A stretch of DNA of 64,000 bases from Malurus cyaneus samueli (Eukaryota; Chordata; Aves; Passeriformes; Maluridae): contig CM019214.1 of the NCBI GenBank assembly GCA_009741485.1, positions 4,077,152 to 4,141,151 on the forward strand. Reading direction: 5' to 3'. Position numbers and translations under genes: made by a program. Below, piece after piece: positions 27,907 through 39,132 of this stretch (position 1 is its first letter; every line of letters begins with the position of its first letter). Below the pieces are notes generated by a model. The model had not been told where the DNA came from. It was given only the letters and a program-made list of their open reading frames with translations, and searched no databases.

Positions 27907-28038
27907 TTATTATTTAATGTCAACGTTTTATTATCTATTTTATGACATCAGTGTATGTGGTATGTGAGAAATGGTGGAGAAAAGTGACTTTGCTCTAGGG
28001 AACAATATGTAATTAATGTGAAGGGTCTGCGTTGTGTC
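27907..28038 (+). repeat. 132-bp direct repeat, copy B
   Basis: Partner of 26,641-26,772. Its right end coincides with the start of recognisable ERVL-like LTR sequence, so the duplicated segment sits where the 5' part of the LTR would be expected. Confidence 0.95.
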
Positions 28039-28649
28039 AGAGGAGGACAGGAGGAGGTGCTCCAGGTGCTGGAAAAGAGATTCCTCTGCAGCTCTTGGAC
28101 ACTGTGCTGGAGGTCTCCAAGGCAATGTCCAGTATTCACAAGGCAGTCCATGGAGTACTCCATGTCAAAGCTGGTGGGTCTGCCCCAGGGGAAGCTGCAG
28201 CCTGGGAGGAGCTCACAGAGGAGTGGATGGTTCCTGAAGGGCTGCAGCGTGTGGGAGGATCCAGGCTGGATCAGGGGGAGCAGGTGAGGAGGATGGAGCA
28301 GGACAGAGGAGCTGTTACAGGCTGAGCACAGTCCCCGTTGCCCATCACCCTGTGTCCTGCAGAGTGTGAGTGATGGGGAGGAGCTGGGAGTTCAGTAGAG
28401 CTGGGGGAAAGGAGGGACATGGGGGACAGGTATTATTTCAATCATCTTCTCTCTGCTTTTTGCTGTCCCATCCTACATTAATTGACAATAATTTACATTG
28501 TTTTTCCCCAATCTGAGTCTGCTTTACCCATGACAGTAACTGGTAACTGATCTCTGTGTGTTGACCCAAAATTTTGCAATCGCTTTTCTATTCCTCTCCT
28601 GTTGAGCCTGGGTGATTTTCTAGCTGCTGACTGGGGTCAACCCACCACA
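28036..28649 (+). mobile_element. ERVL-like LTR, 5'-truncated
   Basis: The sequence follows the order I recall for an ERVL-like LTR family in birds: the GGAGGTGCTCCAGGTGCTGG block, then G-rich GGATCCAGGCTGGA-type repeats. Next comes a T-rich stretch with a degraded polyadenylation signal (CAATAATTTACA, about 28,485), then the GACTGGGGTCAACCCACCACA-type end closing with CA at 28,649. The LTR start is missing and is replaced by the 132-bp repeat copy. No retroviral coding sequence is seen beside it. Family identity is from memory. Confidence 0.6.
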
Positions 28650-31600
28650 GTGAGGTTAAACAGAATTATTCCACCTGAGCTTTCCAAATTGGCAGGTCAT
28701 AATAACTCAAGGTTGGTCATTTTTAGGGATAATGGATATTAGAATTTGTGGGGGTGGTACACCACAGTTGATACTTGGCAAAACAAAAAAGTTCGTAAAA
28801 TTAAACTTCTCTCCATTTGAAGCAGAGTCACTCCGGAGGTATTTATCCAGAACTTCCCCCAAAAAGACACATGAAAATACATCATGCAAAGGGAATTATC
28901 ACTATTTTAAAGCTGCTATATGTTGTGTGTACCTAAGATTAGGGCCATGAGGAATTGTATTTGAGCAGCATCAAGAGTGCCTTGCATTGCTAATGTTTTT
29001 GTGCACTAGAGAGGGATTGCATGTATCAAAAAATTTCCTTGGCTGTACTCATAACACATGATCAAATCTTGAGTTTAACCAATTCTAAGGATGTTTCCTT
29101 GCTTTTAACTACTTGAAACTGAAAGAGATACAGTGCTATGGCTGGAAGAAAAGCTTTATTAAAAAAGAGATGCCATAAAAACAATCACAAAAATTGTTTT
29201 TGTCCTCAAAAAAATGCTACTCAACTGTGTGTCTGTGACATTTCACAACACATTGGTTGTATAGATAATATCTGTTTTTCTTGTTGCTCCTAACAGAGTT
29301 TGGGGAGAAACAAAGCTATCATAGCTATTATAGCATTGGAGTTTCATCATTCTGAGATAATCAGTGAAGGAAAAACACCTTCTTCTGTGTCTTCAAGTTG
29401 AGGAGGTGTCAAGAGATGTCATATGGGGCTGCTGTCAGATGGGGGAAAAGCAGGATGTCATTTGGAAGCTGCCTGCCATAACTGGTTGTTATTCTGCAGT
29501 TTGGGCTCCTTTTCCACCATTGCTAACATGAGTTAGAACCAATGCAATTCTGAGTTTGAACCAATGCAATTCTTGTCTGTAAAAGGAAGATTGTAAGCTT
29601 GAAGAGTGAATGGGGGTGGGGTGGAGTCTGTCCAAGAGTTGTTCAGGAGCCCCTTTGGAGCACCCAGCTGAAGCCTTGTGTTGATATCTCAGAATAAACT
29701 TGTTTAAACTTAAAAAAAACCCAAAAAGATAAAATATATACAGGGAGCATTGCCTTGAGATCATCTTATGTTACTCATTACTAATTCCAGCTCTGTGGCT
29801 TAGAATTAAAAAACTTTGTTTGTTGACCCTCTGAGCTTGAGACATCGACAATCTGATAGCACCAGGCTCATTTCTGCATGGAAAACAGAAGGAGTTCCTC
29901 TTCCAAGATTTCACTGAAAATTGGGAAAAGCCTTATTTTAATTATTGAGGTTGTAGACTTTTAAAGGGAAGCATAACTCATCACAACGGAAAAGTAAAGG
30001 GCTTGGGAAATGTAAGGAGCCATAATTATTTTGTTGGGGCCATGACAATTTTTGTTATTTATTTTTATTAATCTTTTGCCTTTGACTTGTACAGCAGGTC
30101 TGTAGTGGCTTTGGCCTACTTGTAAAAAATTGTGAGGTGGATATTATTTCTGGCTTTTTATGGGTGAATTAGAGAACGTTAGAGATTTTAGGGTTAAACA
30201 TCAAGATGAATGTTAGGGTTCACTGGAAACACCAATGGAAATGTGGCTTTTCTTGGATATCTCTCCTACCTTCAGTGAAATGAACTTGGGAAGGAGGCAG
30301 AAACTGATTAGAAAGGGCCAGGTTCACATCTTCATCTGTTCCTTCTGGAGGTCAGTCAAAGTGTATTTATGGAAGCCTGGCAGTACTTTCCTTCCTTGTA
30401 AGCAAATAAATGAAATTACCCCGACCCATTACTGGAATAAAATGTTAATCTTCATTGCAGATGCATTTTTAGATTAGATCTGTGATGTTTCTTTGTGCAT
30501 TCTGGCATGTTGCTTTGCACCTGTAAGTAATTTGTCTTGCTGGTAGTGCTTGCAAATAGCCTGGAATAGTCCAATTCCTTGTAGGAAGTAATGAGGTCCA
30601 TTGCTCAAGTACATTGTAAGATATGTGGTGAATTACTACAGAACTTGAAATTGAGCAAGAGAAAGCTCATCTATACATGAAGCAGAGTTAATTTCATTTA
30701 TTACATTATTGTAGTTACCTAAATTCTGGCTTGTTCTTTCAGATTTTTTTGATACTGTTTTGCCTTCCAGATTGCAATATTGAACATTTTTTTTGCTTAT
30801 ATTAATACTACTATTTCAGGAATAGAGAGGGGCTTTAAGGACCTTCTTGATGAAGCCAAAACAGATATGAAGAAGTGAGATGATTTTTTTTTTCTACTGT
30901 CAGGAGAACTAAGGGTGTGGTAGACACACCTAAATGGAAAGAGCTTTAGTTTCTTTCTGTAACCACCGGTGGAGTCCCTTAAAAGTTCAGAGGGAGAAAA
31001 ATGTTACTTGGGTCTAAAGAGCACACCAAAAATCAGATTTTGATGTGTATTTAGAAAATATTTGTTTTTCTCCATGCATTTCAAGTGATTTGCAGAGTGT
31101 TTCTCTCATGGTGCATGCATTCAGCTCAGAGGGAAAAAATGACGATTGATATATATATTTGTTTCTTTGTAATCCTATCAACAGTCATTTAAGATCAAGA
31201 CTAAATTTTAATGCTAAAGTGAATGTTGTTAACCCTGCAAAATAAATGTGATTGAGTGATTGAGCTTTTTCTCCTCAGGAGAGTGGATAGGAGAAGAGAG
31301 AAAAACCTTGAATAAAACAATTAAGAGAATTAATTTTATCCCTTTTACTTAGCTATTTAATTCTGTGTTTCTGAACACTGAACATTACATGTCCTCCAGG
31401 GGAAAAGTCCTTGTAATTTAGACTTTACAGTGTTGAGAAAAGCAGTCTGATTACATGTGGGGAGTTGGATTGAGAAAGAGCATTGACAGAAAAGTGTTCC
31501 CAGGCAGGGAGATGCTGCCCCACACTGCAGCACTCACTCATGGATGGTGTTTAAAAGTCACCAGGTTCATCACTGGGAATCCGTGCTCCCTGTTCAGGTC

Positions 31601-32828
31601 TGTTTGGAAACACAGGAAAGATTGGGATTCCCAAGTTTCACCCAAGCTGTAATCTTGCTTAGCTGTGACCTAGCTTTGTGTTAGAACTACTAAATTCACT
31701 TCCTGCGTTTTATGTCTCAAAGATTTTTAGATATTATAGGTGGAATACCTAGACTTTTCCCTTGTAGAGTGACTATGACAGGGCAAATATATTTCTTCCT
31801 TTATCAGTTCTTCAAAAATACTAGAAAATATCCTGGGAAACTGAAAAGCGGTTCCTACATAAAGGTGAACCATTAATCTTACGAATGCTTTCTTTCCAGA
31901 GCTTGTTTCACATACTTATTCAGTGGTCCCATGATCTTTGTAAAATGTATACATTAAATCAGTTTCATTAATTTTGGTATAACTATCTTACATTTTAATT
32001 TTATTAATCAAAGCATTTTTTAAAGCCATGTGTTTTTTTTTTCTTTTATGTTATTTTCTTTACACCTCTTATTTTTACTTTTTACTATTTACTTTTAACT
32101 ATTTTACTATTTGCTATATCTTCCATGCGCTACTTTTTTTTATTTGTTTCATATGCTGTATTTTATGATGCCTGCGGGTGATACTCAAGATTGAAGGTGC
32201 CAGTAGTTAATACTTATGTTAAATTTGATGCATATCGTTCTGGGAGATGTAAGAGAAATTGTTTGGCTGTTGAAGCTCTCAGATAAAAGCTAAAGTGACA
32301 TCCCCATTTCATGCATCACATCAACCTGTTTTGCATGAGGCTGTGCAAGATTAGATTCAAACCACACAGAGCAAACAGGACAGGTATGTTGCTGCCACTT
32401 TGAACTGCATGTGTCACGTTGGTTCTTCTGTCAGATGTGTTTAAACTGAGACATAAACAGCGGATGTGGGCTCGGTCACCTGCCAGCCACACTCGATAGC
32501 TGTGGTGGCATTTACTGCTCTGCCAAATTGACCACTCTCTGCAGCCTACCCACTTGGTTATTAATGTAATTGTGGGAATTAGCCATTCCTTAGCTCTTGG
32601 ATTAGGTTCAGATTTGTGTGATTTATATTACATACTGAACCACCTTCTCCTACTCATCAGCCCTCATTGCAGTTTCTGACAACCTGGCTGGAATTACCCC
32701 TCTGAGAGGACTCTAACTGAACCCATTCTTTGGCCCTTCACTAACAGGTGCCTTTATTTTGAGCTGTCCTGTGTGTTGTCACACATAGCAGTAATTTAGT
32801 TCTGAACTGTCAACTTACCAGGAACAGG
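28650..32828. other. Non-coding stretch, no recognised element
   Basis: No gene or recognisable transposon in about 4.2 kb. The only internal structure noted is the 16-bp duplication at 29,536-29,573 and short A or T runs. Confidence 0.5.
29536..29573 (+). repeat. Short tandem duplication, 16-bp identical core, period 22
   Basis: GAACCAATGCAATTCT occurs at 29,536-29,551 and again at 29,558-29,573. Confidence 0.95.
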
Positions 32829-32839
32829 TTTTTTTTTTG

Positions 32840-32866
<27 letters not shown>
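32829..32866. repeat. Poly(T) tract
   Basis: T10, G, then T27. Confidence 0.95.
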
Positions 32867-32870
<4 letters not shown>

Positions 32871-33301
32871 AAGGAAGGTTTCCATGGATTTAGTTTCCCT
32901 AAGACCTTGGTTTTTGGGAGTTTTTTTTCCATGTTTGGAGGATACCTTGTCTAGTTCTGTGTCGCTATTTTTAGCACAGCTGGGGAATCTGTGGGTCATT
33001 GTGTCATATTCTCTCAGTTTAATCTGCTGTTACTTATGCTAATGAGGCTTGTGGCACTGGGCTTTTGCTTCACTTTGCCATATTGCCACTTCTGCAACAG
33101 AAGCCAAAGGTGACTTTATCCACTTCAGCTGCGATGCTTTTTAAGCACATTTTGCTTTTCCCGTGATGTATCCCCAGAATTCTGCAAGTCACACTGTCTC
33201 AATCTCCTCATAAGAGCATGGATTTACAGCCTCAAATTTATTCTCCCTGCTGTCTGCTGAAGTCCTATGAAACTTGTCTAAACTTGCTAGAAGAGTAGAA
33301 T

Positions 33302-33338
33302 TTTTTTTATTTTTTTTTTATTTTTTTTTTTTTTTTTA
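33302..33338. repeat. Poly(T) / T8-9A microsatellite next to a CR1 3' end
   Basis: T runs separated by single A bases at about 9-10 base spacing, followed by a longer T run that stops three bases before the CR1 terminus. Confidence 0.9.
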
Positions 33339-33340
33339 CA

Positions 33341-33484
33341 GAATCATAGAATTCTTTGGAGTGGAATGGACCTTAAATATCATCTATTCCAACTGCTCTG
33401 CCATTGACAGAGGCATCTTCCACTAGATCAGGTTGCTCAAAGCCCAATACAACCTGGCCTTAGACACTCCCAGGGATACAGAGA
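33341..33484 (-). mobile_element. CR1 LINE 3' terminal fragment
   Basis: The plus strand reads GAATCATAGAATT at the left end, then the reverse complement of the CR1 3' UTR, including CCACTAGATCAGGTTGCTCA and ACAACCTGGCCTTAGACACT. Only about 145 bases of the 3' end remain. Confidence 0.85.
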
Positions 33485-36400
33485 CTTACATGGAGATTTT
33501 GGAAGTCTGGAGAAGCTGAAATAAGAAAAATGCTGACATATAAATACACATGTATTCCCTCTTCTTATGACATAATTGTATTTCATATTATGTCACAATC
33601 TTATCTCTGGAGGACTCTGATGATTTGCAATCATGGGTGTATTCCGTGTGTTTCTGTCTTTTGTTTCCCTCTAGAATACTGAGCTAAAGAGGGAGAGGAG
33701 CACGATTTGGAAACTCTGCTTCTGTTGCTTACTCTATGTGCCTTTGCTGCCCCTGTGATTACTAACTAGCCAGAGCCTTACTAATTTGTTCATCTTTTGC
33801 TTGAATTCAAGAACTTACAGCACAAAATATTGCTCATCTCTGTTAAGTTTTGGTAAAGTCTGTTCTCTTCACCTTTGTTTTTCTAAAGTGAATGCAGTGA
33901 GAGATGCCAAGTTCCTACAGGCTAAATGGAATCAAAACCTAGGGGGTTTGCAGCCTGGCTTTTGCTCCAACTTTTGCATCCTCTGAACTAAAGGATACGC
34001 TCAGCCCTCTAAACAAAACCTTTCAATCTTTTGCTGGAGCTCCACACATCGTACTTTGGCTTTTGACAAGGAACTGCTCCAGGTTTTAATCTTGATTGTC
34101 CTTTGACAAGTACACAGGAGCCTTTCGTGTCCCCAGGCAGAGTCGTGTTCTTTTCCTGTTTTCCTTCTCTCTCTCTTTGCAGTTTTTCTGAGCCTTGCAT
34201 TTTGCGTGGTTGTTGTCATTGGAAGCAGGGACAAAGGTGCTATTTGTCTTCTCCTACTCAGAGCAGGAGGAGAGCAGATGCTCGTAGGAATGGTGCTAAT
34301 AATCTGCAGTAGGAGTGGCAGTATGTCAAGTAGGAAAGATCCCTGGCTGACCATGTTTTCCACCGCTTTAGGGCACAACTAGAGTGTGCAGAGAAGAGAG
34401 CCATGCCAACTCCAAATGAGCCAAATCTGGAGCTGCAAACTGTTTAGCTGTGCTGCACAGGAGGATGGTGGAGCTGCCAGGCCTGCAGGAACATGTTACA
34501 TCCTAAGGATTTGTCATGTAGTCAAAGGAAATGGGATGTGTGTGGGAAATCCCAAGAAAGTGCTCTGAAAAATTCATCAAAATTTATGTGTGAGTGTGCA
34601 CACTACAGATTTACAAACAGACAGATACTGCCATCCAACTATATTCATAGTGCTCTCAAGCCATTTCCTGCCTGGAACACTTTAAACGTGGTAGCCTTGT
34701 AATGATTTCAATTTGGTTCGAGGCTAAAAAATTAACTGGAAAGCTATCACCACATGTCTAGTAATAAATCTCCAGTGCAATGTACTTCCTAATTTCTGCT
34801 GTTGCCTTTAAGTTAAAAGCAAGCAAAAGCAACCCCCTTTAAGCTCAGTTTCCACTCAAATTGGCACCACTTGCAAGTGCAGAAACAGAACTGAATGTGT
34901 TTGTGGCAGTCATGATAATTATGGAACACAAGATTAACCTGGCCAGGAAAGATAAATATCTTGGTATTCACTGCAGTGATAAAATGACTTTGGAATGCAG
35001 CCTGACAGAGTGGCAGATGAAATTTGATTTTTCTAGCTATACATAGCTCACAACAGGCCTCTGTAATATTTGTAGAGTCTAAATGTCCTGAGAACCTCAT
35101 GTTGTCTTTGTAGTGTGGGTAGTTATTCTTTTGCAGTATTTTATGGGAAAAGCCTAGACTTTTAATACCAAAAAAATAGGTAAGAATCTTTGAAAGATGC
35201 TGGAAAAGGAAAAAGACTGGACAGAGCTGTAGAACATGTTTCATTTCTTAAGTGTGAATTAGATCTTTCACAAAGGCCATGTATTCCAGATCTATCTGTC
35301 TAAATAATCGAGTTGCATTGGTACTGTGTAACATGCTCCGTCTCAGGAAAAAAAAAAAAAAAAAAAAAAAAGGTATAGTTCTTCCAGGAGGTAAGATCAG
35401 ATTTGTCTGGACTGTGGTTGACTGTCAAAAAAATTGGTTAAATGTATATAATTTGTGAAGAAAAATATTGTTATCTTCTTCCTAAATTGTGGGTGCAAGT
35501 AAGATGATGTGAAGGTAGAGAAGTCAGAACAGTTACTAAATATCTGCCAGTCTGTGTTCTCTGTAACACCTTAATACTATTGAAAAATATTTGCACGCTC
35601 TTAGTTTCCAGTGATATCCTCTATATATGGAGCAAAGTTTCACAGGTATGTTTATTTTCTTCAGTAAATAAAAGCCTTTCAACAGCTTCCTCTTGAAGGG
35701 GAGTCTTCAGTGGTTTCAGTAAGTTCTAGAATCTTTGTCTCAAGGCATCAGTGTCTTGCCACCCAAAATTTGCAGTGAGTCTCTGGTGCTGAATTTGTGC
35801 TCTGTGATACACTTCTCCTCCTTCTGAGGTGAGCACACGGATCTGACCTGCACGGGCAAGAAGGGGGCTCACACAGCACTGTGTTCTTTCCCTGTGCTCT
35901 GTCAGCCTCTTTCTGTGTGAGTCAGAGAATTTAAGACCAGGGAGGGCCATTAGATCATTCCATCTGACCTTCTGTAAGAACCAGATCATTCCATTTTGCA
36001 CAAGTAGCCGTTTGTTGATCCTGGTAGCTCCCAGAAAGACACGCAGGGAGGCGGCGACAACTGCAGTGTGTGGTACTGCTCTTGGCACTGTGGTTGCTCT
36101 GGTTAATCACCCTTTCTAAACAAATACACATTCCATAGCCAAAAACTTGCCTCAGTCTTCCAGCTCACTCAGCTGGCACACTCTACCTGTCACCACGAAA
36201 CTTCTCATTCTTAATTTTTAGCTTGACTTTGCTTGGCTTCATCCACTCATTGACTTTGTCAATCGATGTGTTTGTATTTGTGTTTGATGGCTGTGATTTC
36301 TGCATGTTCTTGGCCAACTTTTTCCTGTGATGTCTCCACGAGTACGTTTCTCAAATGTCTTTGCTTTATATATGTGGTTTTCCCTGGTTCCCATCCCTTT

Positions 36401-38482
36401 ACAGTGGATGACTTCCCCTCTTCTTGCATTCACTGTGTGTTATCTATGAGGTGAGTGTTGCCTTGCACCTCCTCTTCAGCTGTGCATACAAACACTTCTA
36501 ATTATAATAAAATTAAAGACCTCTTGTTTCAGACATGCTTTTGTAACTGCTACTTGGAAATAATTTTTCATCAAGAAACTGTGACCTGTAACTAACTGAT
36601 TGAAGCAATTAGAAACAACTCCTTTTCATGGCTTTATTTTCTTTTGAGGGGAAGAATGGAAGGGTTTATGATGGCAACAAATCTGAATTACCATATTTAG
36701 GAATTACAGTTCCTAAAAGGACAAACAGATGTTATTTTCAGATATTTACACTTGGGTCTTGGATTAAGAGTCCAGTTGTCTTCCCTGCCTCTTCCAGTTT
36801 CTATCTCCACATCAGCCTAGGGCTCCCTCCACCTATTGAGGGGTATCCAAGTCATTATGCTTTTGAACTACATTCATGTGCACACAGACAAATCTGAGAA
36901 GTCTCTCAAATTGGTATTTTTTTGTCATTCCATGTTTACACAGTACTTTTTTATTTGTTACTACTCCTTGAAGAAGAATGGTTTTTGGAAGTAGTTTCTT
37001 TCAGCTTCAGAAGATGATCTGAAGCTCTGTGTGTTCTCACTCACTACTGATGCCCACTCCATCCTGTGCATCTCTCTTTAAATTACTTGTTTCTCCCACA
37101 TCCCAATGGAAAATGAAAGATGAGAGGGGTGTGGGTGGTCTCTCTCGGACACAGACTTGGTTCATGAATCTTTAAGCTTATTTTTGCATCCCAGTATCCA
37201 TGGTTCAAATGTTAACAGAGTTTTATTAGTAAATAAAAAATACTTTATTATCAATTAAAAAAAAAAACAAACCTTCATGTTACTGTAGTAAACAGATTTG
37301 TTGACTTGTACTTATTCTAATGATTGGGCACTAATTTAAGAAAGACTGGCAAATCATTTCACTGATTTCTGAAAGCCAAGGACTGATAAACTTAACAGCA
37401 TTATTGTTTGCTTTCCTTCTCCTGGAATTTGTTTAGATGCTGGATACTGACTTAACCAGAGCTTTGGATACCAAAGTTTACTCACTGCTGCTCAGAGTTC
37501 ATGTTGATACTTGAACCAGCACAACTCCTGAGTATATCAAACCTCTGTGTGTGCCCTGAGCATTAAATTGAGGGCTTACCTTTTTTTTTTTAGAAGAAAT
37601 CCTTGTGCTGAGGCAGATAGGCTCGTGGAGTTGTAAAACTTGCACAACAAAGGTGTTATTTCTCCTCTATAAGCTGTACAACATCCAATTCAGTAATCAT
37701 TATTTTATTTGCGAGCTCAATTATCCAAATAATTTTCATGCCTTTTATGTTTAGAGTGTCATAATTCAGCAAGATACTTTGATACAATAGTCAAAATGTG
37801 CTCAAAAATTATTTAAGGCTTCAAGATGCTTGAAGGTGTTAACAGAGCCCTTTGTGCATCATTTGCAATATGTGTGTGGAAGTCCTTCTTTATAAAGAAA
37901 TACTTTTTCAAATTCTGTTCTTGGTAATGAGGGCTTGAGCAAGGTTTGAACTGTGAAACCCTGCACAGAGTTGGGCCACATTAACACAGAAACAGCTCAC
38001 CAAATTCCTAGAGGTGATTTAAATCTTAGCATAGGTACTGTGAGATATTGAAGCTAGCAGGTTTTTATTATTTTAGCAAGATTAATCAGGTGGGGTTTTT
38101 AAAAATTAATTTATTTTTGGAGAAAAGACAGGAATGTTGTTATGCAGCAGTCTCTGTGAGAAGGTCAGAAATTTCTCTGGACATAAGCCTCTGGTACTGA
38201 AGACACTGCTTAAGACAAATACTGTTTGGAAGAAATTTGGACACAAACTATTTAATATGCCATCAAACCTCTCACTTCCCCATTGGTTTTTGAGGCCCCT
38301 GTTGAGCTTCAGGATGGTTATTACCAATAACCTCAGTCTCTTCCTCTGTTGTCTTTTCAGGCAGGTAGGAGCTCCTTTTGTTGGTATCCTGAGTGCAGAT
38401 TTGTTTACTCTGACCAAGATCCAGAGGAACTAAAACCTGGGCATGCCAGCACAGGGATAAATAGATCTTTGTACCGTGGCTT
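33485..38482. other. Non-coding stretch, no recognised element
   Basis: About 5 kb with no convincing gene. A24 lies at 35,348-35,371. Open frames of up to 143 codons (34,813-35,244 minus) have no recognised domain. Confidence 0.5.
35348..35371. repeat. Poly(A) tract, A24
   Basis: Uninterrupted run of A. No recognisable retroposon body precedes it. Confidence 0.95.
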
Positions 38483-38592
38483 TAACACCTTTTTTTTTTT
38501 TTTTCTTCTTTTAGCTTTAGTGGCTTTGTTTTTGTTGTTTTTCTTTTAGCTTTAGTGGCTTTTTTTTCTTTTTTTCTTTAGTTTAGTGGCTC
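38483..38592 (+). repeat. T-rich tandem repeat with CTTTTAGCTTTAGTGGCTT units
   Basis: After a T run, the unit CTTTTAGCTTTAGTGGCTT appears near 38,509 and again near 38,543. A shorter third version (CTTTAGTTTAGTGGCT) lies near 38,576. The period is about 34 bases. Confidence 0.85.
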
Positions 38593-38869
38593 AGCTATTC
38601 ACCAGGGCCATGCAAGTTGCATTTGGCAGAGGGCATTGGCAGAGCAAGTTTTTTTTATGTGCCTGGAGAGCAGGCAGCAGGGGGTTGTGTTTGCCTTGGA
38701 ATACCTTGCTGATATAACTCAAGAAAGTGAATTTCCTTGAGGTCTGACTGTCAGCATTAAGGAAAAAGTAATTCAGAAACAGGTCCACTGACTGCAAAGG
38801 CCAGTGGAGTTCATCCCTGAAAATTAGTTCTTGTTGGAGAAGAGAATTGGAAATATCTCCGAATGATAA

Positions 38870-38947
38870 GTGAGTTAAAAAGGGAAAATGGGACAAAGAA
38901 GACAGGAGATAGAGAGGTGAGGGCAGGTAGAGAAAAGCTAGAATACA

Positions 38948-38981
<34 letters not shown>

Positions 38982-39006
38982 GAGAGTGATAGAGAGATGG
39001 ACAAGG
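38870..39006. repeat. Purine-rich tract containing A30
   Basis: Roughly 135 bases of the plus strand are mostly A and G, with A30 at 38,949-38,978. Such sequence can form triplex or H-DNA; that is inference. Antisense S/F/L-rich open frames here are artefacts. Confidence 0.85.
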
Positions 39007-39105
39007 GTTATTTTTTGGGCCATAGGCAGAACGCACTTTAGGGAAATCTGCATCTGGGAATACTGAGATCCATACAGAAGCCTACACCTCGGTGAAGTCT
39101 GATTT

Positions 39106-39132
39106 TTTCAAGCCTGAATTTCAGGCTTGAAA
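39106..39132. repeat. Perfect 12-bp inverted repeat with 3-nt loop
   Basis: TTTCAAGCCTGA, loop ATT, TCAGGCTTGAAA. On transcription this would fold into a tight hairpin. There is no downstream U-run typical of a bacterial terminator, and the context is eukaryotic. Confidence 0.9.

Noticed and set aside
34925..35050. Segment whose translation includes EWQMKFDFS, reminiscent of a CR1-type reverse transcriptase block
   Set aside because: The match is very short and the neighbouring similarity occurs in the wrong order for CR1, so a chance match is likely. An alignment to older CR1 families would settle it.
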